A stretch of 33,038 nt of DNA from Lachnospiraceae bacterium (GCA_029008035.1 JAQXIY010000117.1:1-33038); one strand, 5' to 3'; shown: positions 15,700 through 24,701, counted from the first letter of the stretch. Program-made: numbers and translations. Notes: generated from the sequence alone by a model not told the origin.

Positions 15700-17523
15700 A
15701 TGAAGACTAGAATAGGTGATTTCAAGAATTACGGCACGGAAGAAACAGCGGATGGTGTGATGTTTACCTTTTGCACAGAGGGAGAGAACACTTGCGCAAT
15801 TACTTTGTATAACCTATCGGATTACAGCGTAAGAGAGACGGTTTTTGTTCCGGAAGCATATCGCATTGGAGATGTGTATTCCGTTGTGTTACTGGGACAG
15901 AATGTGAAGCGTTTGGGATATCGTATCTGTACAGGGGACAAGTCCTATGTGGACCCTTACGCAGGATTGATCGTGGGACGAAATCGCTGGATGGATACCA
16001 CCAGAGAAGAACATGAATTTCAAATATATGGGGGGATTGCCCCATCTGCGTACGAGTGGCGTTATGATGCCCCGGACATCCTTCCGTGGGATATGGTAAT
16101 GTACAAGCTTCATATGCGGGGATTTACCATGAATCATGGATTGCCGGCAGGTAAACGAGGGAATTATCGGGGACTTCTGGAACGGCTTTCCTATTTGAAG
16201 GATTTGGGGATTACCACCATTGAGTTTCAACCCATCTATGATTTTGAGGAGATGATACTGGAGACGAGACAGGAGGTTTCTCCCAAAGGTGAGATGACAC
16301 GGCAGGTGGTCTTTATGGATAAGACCAACTACTGGGGGTATGGAGACGCTTTCTATATGGCACCTAAGGCCAGTTATTTTGGGGGAAGAGATGCAGTGCT
16401 TCACTGTAAAGAGATGATAGATGCCATTCACGGGGCCGGCATGGAGATGATTATGGAGATGTCTTTTGCTGAGGGCGTTTCTGAGGACTATATGCTGGAT
16501 TGCATGTGGTACTGGGTGAAGGAGTATCATGTGGACGGCTTCCATCTTTTGGGCTGTAATGTGCCCATCAAGCGTATTGCAGAGTCTAAGAGATTGGCTC
16601 GTACCAAGATTTTTCATGACAGGATTCCCCGGGAGATTTTGGAGGGGGAGAAGGGTAGAAAGCATCTGTTTGTATATAATGACAGCTTCATGTATGTCTG
16701 TCGCCAGATGCAGAATCATATGCAGGGGTCAATGGTGCAGTTTACCAATCATCTTCGCCGTCAAAATGATAAGTATGGCTTTGTGAATTATGGGGCCAAC
16801 ACAAATGGCTTTACCCTTTGGGATTCCTATAGTTATGGGGAAAAGCATAATCATTCCAATGGTGAGGATAACAGAGACGGCAACAATATAAATTATAGTT
16901 TTAACTATGGCGTGGAGGGAGAGACCAAGAACCGGCAACTCTACCGGCAGCGTATGCTACAGATGCGAAACGGCCTTTGTGCCACGATGATGTCCCAGGC
17001 TGTTCCGTTGCTTCGCTCCGGGGATGAGGTGGCAAATTCCCAGAAAGGCAATAATAATCCATACTGTCAGGACAACCCCATCGGTTGGGTGCAGTATGTA
17101 AAGACCAAGGGGCGGGGAGAATTGTTGGAGTTTGTGCGCAATTTGATTGCTTTTCGCCGGGAACATCCCATATTGCGCAGCGAAAAGGCTATGCATCTCA
17201 ACGATTATAAACATCTGGGGGCACCGGATTTGTCCTACCATGGACCGGAACCGTGGCTGATGGGGATTGGCGAAGAGATGAAGGCTGTGGGCATTTTATA
17301 TCTGGGGGCTTATCAGGGAAAGGATTCCGATAATGTGTATGTGGCATACAATTACCATTATGAGGATGCGACATTAGCCATTCCCAAGTTGCCAAAGAGC
17401 GGAAAGTGGTCGCTGGTGATGAACACAGCCACAGAAGATACTTTCTCCTTTACACCGATAGAGTTGTCAGATCAGAGAATGGTAACCATCCCCGGTGGCT
17501 CCATATCGATTCTGGTATCTTGA
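15700..17523 (+). CDS. Isoamylase/GlgX-like GH13 protein with degenerate catalytic residues
   Basis: The 607-residue protein has the architecture of glycogen-debranching GH13: an N-terminal beta domain (about 10-110), a TIM barrel starting LYKLHMRGFTMNHG and a C-terminal beta domain. The isoamylase hallmark KHNHSNGEDNRDGNNINYSFNYGVEGET is intact. The active-site regions are not. Aligned by eye, region I DVVxNH reads EMIMEM (249-254). In region II GFRFDLA reads GFHLLGC, so the nucleophile Asp becomes Leu284. The region III Glu is replaced (LFVYND, about 326), and region IV HDGFTL reads TNGFTL (Thr368, Asn369). It is probably a non-hydrolytic glycan-binding or regulatory relative. No signal peptide, so intracellular. 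ATG 15700 is preferred to GTG 15694 because GAGG at 15691 lies 5 bases before it. Confidence 0.82.
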   Translation: MKTRIGDFKNYGTEETADGVMFTFCTEGENTCAITLYNLSDYSVRETVFVPEAYRIGDVYSVVLLGQNVKRLGYRICTGDKSYVDPYAGLIVGRNRWMDTTREEHEFQIYGGIAPSAYEWRYDAPDILPWDMVMYKLHMRGFTMNHGLPAGKRGNYRGLLERLSYLKDLGITTIEFQPIYDFEEMILETRQEVSPKGEMTRQVVFMDKTNYWGYGDAFYMAPKASYFGGRDAVLHCKEMIDAIHGAGMEMIMEMSFAEGVSEDYMLDCMWYWVKEYHVDGFHLLGCNVPIKRIAESKRLARTKIFHDRIPREILEGEKGRKHLFVYNDSFMYVCRQMQNHMQGSMVQFTNHLRRQNDKYGFVNYGANTNGFTLWDSYSYGEKHNHSNGEDNRDGNNINYSFNYGVEGETKNRQLYRQRMLQMRNGLCATMMSQAVPLLRSGDEVANSQKGNNNPYCQDNPIGWVQYVKTKGRGELLEFVRNLIAFRREHPILRSEKAMHLNDYKHLGAPDLSYHGPEPWLMGIGEEMKAVGILYLGAYQGKDSDNVYVAYNYHYEDATLAIPKLPKSGKWSLVMNTATEDTFSFTPIELSDQRMVTIPGGSISILVS

Positions 17524-17616
17524 TTTTGTGTCGGCGAACAGTAGCGGGAGTGTGCCCGGCATATGAAGGGTACCGCTGATACAACGATATAAATTGTTGA
17601 GGTATGAAATGATATT

Positions 17617-18150
17617 ATGAAAGCGTGGGAACATTTTAAGACGATAAACCACCACAAGCACCTGGTGATGAAAGGGTGCTTTGCGGTTGGACTATATAAG
17701 CAGGGACTTTTGCATGATTTGTCAAAATACAGCCCGGTGGAATTTTTGGTGGGATGCCGTTATTTTCAAGGCAATCGAAGTCCGAACAATGCAGAGAGGG
17801 AGGCTACAGGCGTGTCTATGGCCTGGCTGCATCACAAGGGAAGAAACAAGCACCACTTCGAGTATTGGATTGATTATGGCGTTGGAACGGACGTGGGAAT
17901 TGTGGGCATGAAGATGCCGGTGGAATATGTGGTGGAAATGTTTGTGGACCGCATTGCAGCCAGCAAGAATTATATGAAGGATGCCTATACGGATCGCAGT
18001 CCTTTGGAATATTACCAGAAAGGCCGACACAAATACATTATCCATCCTGAGACAGATGAACTGTTGAGGAAGATGCTTGTCATGTTGGCGGAGCAAGGAG
18101 AGGAAAAGACCTTTGCCTATATCAGAAGAGAGATTTTAAAAAACATATAA
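17617..18150 (+). CDS. DUF5662-family protein, HD-like motif
   Basis: The 177-residue soluble protein carries histidine-rich segments, HFKTINHHKHLVMKGC near the start, LLHDLSKYSPVEF at about 31-43 and MAWLHHKGRNKHHFEYW at about 69-85. They recall a metal-binding HD-type hydrolase, and this arrangement fits DUF5662 as I remember it. Substrate is unknown. A 93-base gap separates it from the isoamylase-like gene, and trpS follows after 18 bases, so it may be co-transcribed with trpS. A functional link is not evident. Confidence 0.72.
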   Translation: MKAWEHFKTINHHKHLVMKGCFAVGLYKQGLLHDLSKYSPVEFLVGCRYFQGNRSPNNAEREATGVSMAWLHHKGRNKHHFEYWIDYGVGTDVGIVGMKMPVEYVVEMFVDRIAASKNYMKDAYTDRSPLEYYQKGRHKYIIHPETDELLRKMLVMLAEQGEEKTFAYIRREILKNI

Positions 18151-18168
18151 TAGAAGGGAAGAAGTATT

Positions 18169-19173
18169 ATGGAAAAGGAAAAGAAGATTCTATATAGCGG
18201 AATGCAGGCTACAGGGACATTGACTTTGGGAAATTATCTGGGGGCCTTAAAGAACTGGGTAGGACTCTGCGATGAGTATGAGTGCTTTTACGGGGTAATG
18301 GATTTGCACTCTCTTACGGTGCGACAGAATCCCACGGAGTTTCGCCAAAATGCCAGAAAATTATATGCCCTTTATGTGGCTGCCGGTCTTGATCCGGAGA
18401 AGAATTGTGTATACTATCAGTCCCATGTGTCTGCCCATGCTGAACTGGGATGGATTCTTGATTGTTTTACCTATATGGGTGAGCTAAATCGTATGACGCA
18501 GTTTAAAGATAAGGCGGCGAAACACGCAGATAATATCAATGCCGGCCTGTACACATATCCGGTTTTGATGGCAGCGGATATCCTGCTTTATCAGGCGGAC
18601 GTGGTTCCCGTTGGAGTGGATCAGAAGCAACATTTGGAAATTACAAGAGATATTGCGGAACGTTTTAATAATTTGTACGGAGAGGTGTTTACCATTCCGG
18701 AGCCATATATCGGCAAGGCAGGGGCTAAAATTATGAGTCTTCAGGAGCCAACCAAAAAGATGTCAAAATCCGATGAGAATGTGAATGCAACCATTATGCT
18801 TTTGGATGACAGAGATACCATTATCCGCAAGTTTAAGAGAGCGGTGACAGATTCTGATACAGAGGTGCGCTATGGAGAGGACAAGCCGGGTATCAGTAAC
18901 TTGATGGATATTTATGCTTGTGTTACGGGCAAAACCCATGATGAGATAACTGCTGAATTTGCAGGAAAGGGCTATGGAGACTTTAAGCTGGCGGTTGGAG
19001 AGGCTGTGGCGGACGAACTGGCACCGCTTCAGAAACGCTATGAGGAACTGATAAAGGATAAGGCCTACATTGAGCACTGCATTAAGGAGAACGATGACAA
19101 GGCCCGCTATTTCGCCACCAAGACACTGCGCAAAGTTCAGAAAAAGGTGGGGCTGACAGAGTTGATTCGCTAA
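18169..19173 (+). CDS. trpS: Tryptophanyl-tRNA synthetase
   Basis: This 334-residue class I synthetase has the expected length for bacterial TrpRS. The HIGH-type motif is YSGMQATGTLTLGNYLGAL, and the signature KMSKS is intact (TKKMSKSDEN) at about residue 202. PVGVDQKQHLEITRDIA is the tryptophan/adenylate pocket region. An AGAAGGGAAGAAG tract lies just before the ATG. The upstream gap of 18 bases leaves no room for a T-box leader of its own, so it is expressed with the DUF5662 gene or from a promoter inside it. Confidence 0.96.
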   Translation: MEKEKKILYSGMQATGTLTLGNYLGALKNWVGLCDEYECFYGVMDLHSLTVRQNPTEFRQNARKLYALYVAAGLDPEKNCVYYQSHVSAHAELGWILDCFTYMGELNRMTQFKDKAAKHADNINAGLYTYPVLMAADILLYQADVVPVGVDQKQHLEITRDIAERFNNLYGEVFTIPEPYIGKAGAKIMSLQEPTKKMSKSDENVNATIMLLDDRDTIIRKFKRAVTDSDTEVRYGEDKPGISNLMDIYACVTGKTHDEITAEFAGKGYGDFKLAVGEAVADELAPLQKRYEELIKDKAYIEHCIKENDDKARYFATKTLRKVQKKVGLTELIR

Positions 19174-19192
19174 AAATTCTTAGGTGGAAAGG

Positions 19193-19221
19193 CACTTGGG
19201 GTGACACCTTCACATACAATA
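19193..19221 (+). promoter_or_regulatory. Mother-cell sigma-K/E-type promoter of sigK
   Basis: CATACAATA (19213-19221) is a perfect match to the -10 region used by sigma-E and sigma-K. A CAC (19193-19195) lies 17 bases upstream, as in the sigma-K -35 (AC). It sits about 25 bases before the sigK start, as expected for mother-cell expression and self-activation. No good sigma-A promoter is visible in this gap. Confidence 0.65.
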
Positions 19222-19245
19222 ATAAAAATGATTTTTTGAGGAAAC

Positions 19246-19869
19246 TTGAAAACATTTTTAGACCCTCTGGAAGCAAAAGAAGAACGTGTTCTCCTGGAGC
19301 AGATGGAAGCGGGAAGCGTGGAGGCCAAGCACAGACTGATAGAACATAATATGCGTCTGGTGGCTCATGTTGCCAAAAAATATTACAGTCCCAACGAAGA
19401 TACAGAGGACTTGTTATCCATAGGTACCATAGGTCTGGTGAAAGCGGTGGATACCTATAATGCGAAAAAGGGATACAAGTTGGCAACCTATGCTGCCAGG
19501 TGCATTGACAATGAATTGCTGATGTATTTTCGAGGAAAAAAGAAACAATCTAAGGACATCTCTTTGTTTGAACCTATCGGCAGGGACAAAGAGGGAAACC
19601 AGATACGATTATATGACGTGTTGGAACAAGACACGGTGGACATCGCTGAGGAGATGGATAAAGAGAGGCATATAGTAAGACTGGGAGGTTTGATGAGTTC
19701 TGTTTTGGATTCCAGGGAGCAGGAAATTCTCTGTAAACGATATGGCATTGGCCAGGGGTGTCATTACACCCAGAAACAAATCGCAAAACAAATTGGAATA
19801 TCTCGCTCCTATGTTTCCAGAATCGAGAAGAGAGCCCTGGAAAAATTACGTTATGCTTTGGAAAACTAA
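19246..19869 (+). CDS. sigK: Sporulation sigma factor SigK without a pro-sequence
   Basis: The 207-residue sigma-70-family factor reads IEHNMRLVAHVAKKYY (region 2.1), LLSIGTIGLVKAVDTYNAKKGYKLATYAARCIDNELLMYFRG (2.2-2.4) and LDSREQEILCKRYGIG...TQKQIAKQIGISRSYVSRIEKRALEKL (region 4 with its helix-turn-helix). The IGTIGL and AARCI wording points to SigK. It directs late mother-cell genes. The N-terminus begins at the point equivalent to mature Bacillus SigK; an in-frame TGA at 19237-19239 rules out a longer pro-peptide. The TTG start has GAGG close upstream. The gene is continuous, with no skin-type interruption. Confidence 0.93.
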   Translation: MKTFLDPLEAKEERVLLEQMEAGSVEAKHRLIEHNMRLVAHVAKKYYSPNEDTEDLLSIGTIGLVKAVDTYNAKKGYKLATYAARCIDNELLMYFRGKKKQSKDISLFEPIGRDKEGNQIRLYDVLEQDTVDIAEEMDKERHIVRLGGLMSSVLDSREQEILCKRYGIGQGCHYTQKQIAKQIGISRSYVSRIEKRALEKLRYALEN

Positions 19870-19879
19870 AAAACATTTG

Positions 19880-19919
19880 AAAAAGATGGATTCTATGTTA
19901 TGATAGTTCCATCTTTTTT
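19880..19919 (+). terminator. Intrinsic terminator after sigK
   Basis: An 11-bp stem (19880-19890 with 19908-19918) ends in a T-run. Its 17-base loop contains a further CTAT/ATAG pairing. It begins 10 bases after the sigK stop and separates sigK from the comM-like gene. Confidence 0.85.
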
Positions 19920-19964
19920 CGTGTGTTGTTTTTCACAACATTTTCTCGTGAGTAATGGTTACAA

Positions 19965-21503
19965 ATGTATAGTTTTGTTCATACTGCCATTATATGTGGC
20001 ATTGACTCTATGATTATTTCCGTGGAGGCCGATATCAGCAATGGTATGCCCATGTTCTCTATGGTGGGATTTTTATCCTCGGAAGTGAAAGAATCCAAGG
20101 ACCGTGTCCGCACTGCGCTAAAAAATACGGGATTTGAACTGCCTGTAAAACGCATTACCATCAATTTTTCTCCGGCAAATATTCGCAAGTCCGGATCAGG
20201 GTTCGACTTGCCGGTGGCAGTGGCGGTGCTCTCGGCTATGGACCGGGTAAAAAAAGAATTGCTGAAGGAGTGCATGCTGGTGGGAGAATTGTCATTAGAG
20301 GGCAGGATATCTCCGGTGACAGGTGTGCTTTCCATGGTACTATGTGCCAAAGAGGCCGGGATGAGGCGTTGTATTGTGCCTCGGGACAATGAGATGGAGG
20401 CCCGTCTGATTCCGGAGATGGAGATTGTGGGAGTTTCCTCCCTTCAGGAAGTGATATGGTATCTGAATACGGGAGAGTGCATCGAGACAGAACAGCAGCG
20501 AAGCGATTCTGTAAAGATGCAAAAGTTGGGGGTTCATGACTTTGCCGAGATTAACGGACAGCGACTTTTGCGTCGCGCCTGCGAGGTTGCCATTTCCGGA
20601 ATGCACAATTTGCTTATGGTGGGACCACCCGGCGCCGGGAAGACTATGGTGGCAAAATGCATTCCATCTATCCTTCCGCCAATGACACTGGAAGAACAGA
20701 TAGAACTATCCAAGATATACAGTGTATGCGGGCTTTTTCGAGAACGGGAATGTCTGATGGATCAGCGTCCCTATCGCAATCCCCATCATACCATATCAGA
20801 GCAGGGATTAGCGGGAGGGGGAAAAGAGCCCAAACCGGGAGAGATTTCCCTGGCCCACAGCGGTGTGCTTTTCTTAGATGAATTGACGGAGTTTAGAAAG
20901 AGCACGCTGGAAGTACTGCGTCAGCCAATGGAGGATAAGGAGGTGACCATTGCCAGAGTAAACGGCACCTATCGTTTTCCTGCTAACTTTGTGTTGGTGG
21001 CGGCAATGAATCCTTGTAATTGCGGCTATTATCCCGATATGAGTAAATGTCGATGCAGTCAAGCGTCTATTCAAAGACATATGGACAAGCTGAGTCAGCC
21101 TTTGTTGGACCGCATTGATTTGTGTGTGGAGGTGTCGGCAGTGGGTTATGATGATTTGGCTCAAACAAATATGAAAAACGAGTCTTCGAAACAGATTCGT
21201 GACCGGGTAATCAAAATACATGAGATACAGAAAGAGAGATTCAGAGGCACGGGGATTATGTTTAATAGCGGAATTCCCTCCAAGGAACTGTCACATTTTT
21301 GCCCTCTTGGAGAAAAAGAGACGAGATATATGGAGGAGATGTACAAAAAAATGGATTTGACAGCCCGCACCTATCATAAGATAGTACGGGTGGCCAGAAC
21401 CATTGCAGATATGGAAGGTGCCGAGAATATATCCAGGACACACTTGCAGGAGGCCATCTGCTATCGAGGCATAGACAGAAGATATTGGGAGAATTGCCTA
21501 TGA
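19965..21503 (+). CDS. comM: ComM/YifB family Mg-chelatase-like AAA+ ATPase
   Basis: The 512-residue protein has a Lon-protease-like N-terminal domain (SMVGFLSSEVKESKDRVRTALKN...SGFDLPVAVAVLSAM). Next comes an AAA+ core with Walker A GPPGAGKTMVAK and Walker B VLFLDELTEF, then a Mg-chelatase-type C-terminal domain including AAMNPCNCGYYPDMSKCRCS. ComM is a hexameric helicase that drives branch migration during natural transformation in Vibrio and relatives; the clostridial homologue is less studied. Overlap with dprA, another DNA-uptake gene, supports a recombination role. The ribosome site before the ATG is weak. Confidence 0.92.
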   Translation: MYSFVHTAIICGIDSMIISVEADISNGMPMFSMVGFLSSEVKESKDRVRTALKNTGFELPVKRITINFSPANIRKSGSGFDLPVAVAVLSAMDRVKKELLKECMLVGELSLEGRISPVTGVLSMVLCAKEAGMRRCIVPRDNEMEARLIPEMEIVGVSSLQEVIWYLNTGECIETEQQRSDSVKMQKLGVHDFAEINGQRLLRRACEVAISGMHNLLMVGPPGAGKTMVAKCIPSILPPMTLEEQIELSKIYSVCGLFRERECLMDQRPYRNPHHTISEQGLAGGGKEPKPGEISLAHSGVLFLDELTEFRKSTLEVLRQPMEDKEVTIARVNGTYRFPANFVLVAAMNPCNCGYYPDMSKCRCSQASIQRHMDKLSQPLLDRIDLCVEVSAVGYDDLAQTNMKNESSKQIRDRVIKIHEIQKERFRGTGIMFNSGIPSKELSHFCPLGEKETRYMEEMYKKMDLTARTYHKIVRVARTIADMEGAENISRTHLQEAICYRGIDRRYWENCL

Positions 21504-22588
21504 TGTATCAATATTGGTTTTTGCACTTGCGGGGAATAAGCAATGCTAAGAAACACCGACTCATTCAGGCATTTCAAACTGCCAAAAGAATTTATGATGC
21601 CTATCCGGGGGAACTTCGGGATTACGGACTTTTAGAGGAAGCACAGATACAAAACATACAGAAGCACAAACAAGAGTGGGATTTACAGGGCGAGTACCGA
21701 AAATTTTGTGCAACGGGACAGAGTTTTGTCACCCTGGAGATGCAGGAGTATCCCAAATTGCTGACAAGGGTATATGATGCGCCTTACGGATTATATTTCC
21801 AAGGAGTACTTCCCGGACCGGATGAAAAGATGGTAGCCATTGTTGGGGCCAGAAATTGCAGCGCCTACGGGAAAAAGATGGCAGAAGATTTATCCAAGGA
21901 GCTTGGTCGACGAGGCTATTGGGTAGTCAGTGGTATGGCCAGGGGAATCGATGCATGTGCACATGCAGGATGTATGGAAGGAGGAGGGAGTACGGTAGCT
22001 GTGTTGGGGTCCGGGGTGGATGTGTGCTACCCCAAGTCAAATCAGGAGTTATATCACAGCATAAAAAAACATGGCTGTGTCATATCGGAATATCCTCCCG
22101 GGGCACAGCCTTTGGCCAAACAATTTCCCGCCAGGAATCGTATCATCAGTGGTATGGCACAGCAGGTGATTGTGGTGGAAGCAAGAGAAAAAAGCGGCTC
22201 CTTAATCACCATAGATTATGCATTGGAACAGGGGAAAGATGTCTACGCCGTTCCCGGAAGAATGACGGATCCTCTCAGCAGGGGATGCAACAATTTGATT
22301 GGACAGGGGGCAGGCATTATCACATCCGTGGAACAATTTATTTCTAATATAGAAGAGATAGGGTTTATGGGCCTGGGGACAGAAATCTCTTGTAAGGAAC
22401 AATATTTTTCCCTTGAAAAAGAAGAATTGTTGGTGTATAGTTGTTTCGATTTCTATCCCAAAAGCATAGAGTTGGTATTGGCAGAGACAGGATTAGATTT
22501 GCTGTTGCTTTTATCTGTTATTATGGATCTGTGTGATAAGGGATATCTAAAAGAAATATTTAAGAATGAATATATAAAGTGTAAGTAG
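21500..22588 (+). CDS. dprA: DNA-processing protein DprA (Smf)
   Basis: The 362-residue protein carries the Rossmann-like DprA domain: VAIVGARNCSAYGKKMAEDLSKELGRRGYWVVSGMARGIDACAH and AVLGSGVDVCYPKSNQELY, then FPARNRIISGMA and EKSGSLITIDYALEQGKDVYAVPG. A C-terminal winged-helix-like segment covers the last 60 residues, and a short helical N-terminal region precedes the core. DprA binds single-stranded DNA and loads RecA. GGGAG at 21487-21491 is 8 bases before the ATG at 21500, which overlaps the comM stop as ATGA. An upstream in-frame TTG at 21485 is less likely. Confidence 0.95.
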   Translation: MMYQYWFLHLRGISNAKKHRLIQAFQTAKRIYDAYPGELRDYGLLEEAQIQNIQKHKQEWDLQGEYRKFCATGQSFVTLEMQEYPKLLTRVYDAPYGLYFQGVLPGPDEKMVAIVGARNCSAYGKKMAEDLSKELGRRGYWVVSGMARGIDACAHAGCMEGGGSTVAVLGSGVDVCYPKSNQELYHSIKKHGCVISEYPPGAQPLAKQFPARNRIISGMAQQVIVVEAREKSGSLITIDYALEQGKDVYAVPGRMTDPLSRGCNNLIGQGAGIITSVEQFISNIEEIGFMGLGTEISCKEQYFSLEKEELLVYSCFDFYPKSIELVLAETGLDLLLLLSVIMDLCDKGYLKEIFKNEYIKCK

Positions 22589-22594
22589 GAGAAA

Positions 22595-24679
22595 ATGATG
22601 GCGAAGTATCTTGTGATTGTGGAGTCACCGGCCAAGGTGAAGACAATAAAGAAATTTTTGGGGAAGAATTATGAGGTTATGGCCTCAAACGGACATGTGA
22701 GAGATTTACCCAAAAGTCAGTTGGGATTTGATCCGGAACATGACTTTGAACCTAAGTACATCACCATTAGAGGCAAAGGTGAACTGCTGGCGGGACTTCG
22801 GAAGGAGGCTAAAAAGGCAGACCGCATTTATCTTGCAACTGACCCGGACCGGGAAGGAGAAGCGATTTCCTGGCATTTGATCAAAGCTTTGAAACTGGAA
22901 GATAAGGATGTTTCCAGAATTACATTTAATGAGATTACAAAGTCGGCAGTGAAGAATTCCCTCAAGAATCCAAGAGAGATCGATATGAATCTGGTGGATT
23001 CCCAGCAGGCAAGAAGAATGCTTGACCGTATGGTGGGATATAAGATCAGTCCTTTGCTCTGGGCCAAGGTAAAAAGGGGCTTGAGCGCGGGAAGAGTGCA
23101 GTCTGTGGCACTTCGCCTAATCTGCGACAGGGAAGAGGAGATTGAGGCGTTCATTCCGCAGGAGTACTACACCCTGGATGTAACTCTGAACAACTTAGAC
23201 ACAAAGAAGACCTTTGTTGCCAAATTCTATGGCAATAAGGATGGAAAGATGGATATCTCCAACAAGGAGACGCTGGATGAGATAACGGCGTCTCTGGCAA
23301 ATGCAACGTTTACCGTGGATTCCGTGAAGACGGGAAGCCGTGAAAAGAAAGCGCCGCTTCCGTTTACAACCAGTACCTTACAGCAAGAGGCGTCCAAGGC
23401 ATTGAACTTTTCCATTCAAAAGACCATGCGCATGGCACAGCAGTTATACGAAGGGGTGGACATTAAAGGCGAGGGCACCGTTGGTTTGATTACTTACCTT
23501 AGAACAGATTCCATCCGCGTCTCCGATGAGGCTAAGGCGGCTGCGGCTGACTTTATCTCAGGTAATTATGGAGAGCAATACTTGCAGAAAGGCGCTGAAC
23601 GGATAAAAAAAGCCACTGCCAAGGTACAGGATGCGCACGAGGCTATTCGCCCGTCATCTATTGAGCGAATTCCGTCAGAAGTGAAAGACTCTCTCTCCAG
23701 AGACCAGTTCCGTCTGTATCAACTAATCTGGAAACGTTTTGTGGCCAGCCAGATGAGTAATGCAGTCTATGAGACGGTGAGTGTTAAGATTGGCGCAGGA
23801 GCATATCAGTTCTCTGTTGCAGATTCTAAACGTTTATTTGATGGATTCATGCTTGTATACACAGATGCCGATGAGGAGAAGGAGGACAAAACGCTCAGTG
23901 CTCATGGCCTGACTAAGGGTACAAAACTGGACTTTGACTCCTTTGAGGAGAAACAGCATTTTACCCAGCCGGCACCACACTTTACCGAGGCGTCATTGGT
24001 GCGTATGCTGGAGGAACTTGGCATTGGGCGTCCAAGTACCTATTCGCCGATTATATCAACTCTTCTCAAGAGAAGATATATCACGAAGGAGGCAAAGAAT
24101 ATTTTTGTCACTGAGCTGGGAGAAGTGGTCAACGGTATTATGAAGGAGTCCTTCCCTACCATTGTGGATGAGCATTTTACTGCAAATCTGGAGAGCCTTT
24201 TGGATAAGATTGAAGAGGGCACTGTCTCTTGGAAGTCTGTCATCAGCAACTTCTATCCGGATTTGGAAGAAGCAGTCAAAGTGGCAGAAAGTGAACTGGA
24301 AAAAGTTAAAATAGAGGATGAAGTTACCGATGTAATCTGTGAAGAGTGTGGCCGAAACATGGTAATCAAATACGGCCCTCACGGGAAATTTCTGGCTTGT
24401 CCCGGCTTTCCGGAGTGTCGAAATACCAATCCGTATCTGGAAAAGATCGGGGTTGCCTGCCCTAAGTGTGGCAAGGACGTGGTGATGAAGAAGTCCAAGA
24501 AGGGAAGACGATTCTTCGGATGTGAGAACAACCCGGAATGTGATTTTATGTCATGGTCCAGACCGGTGGAGAAGCCGTGTCCGGAATGCGGTGGTTACAT
24601 GGTAATGAAAGGCAATAAATTAGTCTGTGAAAATGAAGCATGTCGCCATGTGGAAATTGCTGAGAAAAATGAGCAATAA
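22595..24679 (+). CDS. topA: DNA topoisomerase I (type IA)
   Basis: The 694-residue enzyme relaxes negative supercoils. The Toprim domain begins YLVIVESPAKVKTIKKFLG and contains DPDREGEAISWH. The catalytic tyrosine lies in GLITYLRTDS at about residue 300. The C-terminus has three four-Cys zinc-ribbon modules beginning CEECGRNMV, CPKCGKDVV and CPECGGYMV, usual for Firmicutes TopA. TAGGAG precedes two adjacent ATGs (22595, 22598). It follows dprA by only 6 bases, the same order as in Bacillus subtilis. Confidence 0.97.
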   Translation: MMAKYLVIVESPAKVKTIKKFLGKNYEVMASNGHVRDLPKSQLGFDPEHDFEPKYITIRGKGELLAGLRKEAKKADRIYLATDPDREGEAISWHLIKALKLEDKDVSRITFNEITKSAVKNSLKNPREIDMNLVDSQQARRMLDRMVGYKISPLLWAKVKRGLSAGRVQSVALRLICDREEEIEAFIPQEYYTLDVTLNNLDTKKTFVAKFYGNKDGKMDISNKETLDEITASLANATFTVDSVKTGSREKKAPLPFTTSTLQQEASKALNFSIQKTMRMAQQLYEGVDIKGEGTVGLITYLRTDSIRVSDEAKAAAADFISGNYGEQYLQKGAERIKKATAKVQDAHEAIRPSSIERIPSEVKDSLSRDQFRLYQLIWKRFVASQMSNAVYETVSVKIGAGAYQFSVADSKRLFDGFMLVYTDADEEKEDKTLSAHGLTKGTKLDFDSFEEKQHFTQPAPHFTEASLVRMLEELGIGRPSTYSPIISTLLKRRYITKEAKNIFVTELGEVVNGIMKESFPTIVDEHFTANLESLLDKIEEGTVSWKSVISNFYPDLEEAVKVAESELEKVKIEDEVTDVICEECGRNMVIKYGPHGKFLACPGFPECRNTNPYLEKIGVACPKCGKDVVMKKSKKGRRFFGCENNPECDFMSWSRPVEKPCPECGGYMVMKGNKLVCENEACRHVEIAEKNEQ

Positions 24680-24685
24680 TATCTT

Positions 24686-24700
24686 AATTTTCAGAAAATA
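24686..24700. promoter_or_regulatory. CodY-binding box upstream of codY
   Basis: AATTTTCAGAAAATA matches 14 of 15 positions of the known CodY box AATTTTCWGAAAATT. It begins 7 bases after the topA stop and ends 2 bases before the -35 of the codY promoter, a position suited to autoregulation. Confidence 0.8.
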
Positions 24701-24701
24701 G

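Noticed and set aside
15889-16719. A 276-codon minus-strand frame inside the isoamylase-like gene
   Set aside because: Low-complexity composition, no start signal, and the plus-strand gene has clear GH13 homology.
17524-17616. A short hairpin (CAACGAT/ATTGTTG) before the DUF5662 gene as a terminator
   Set aside because: Weak AT-rich stem with a wobble pair and no T-run after it.
18151-18168. T-box leader before trpS
   Set aside because: Only 18 bases separate trpS from the upstream gene.
19924-19940. TGTTG/CAACA hairpin before the comM-like gene as a regulatory RNA element
   Set aside because: Five base pairs only and next to a complete terminator; nothing further supports it.
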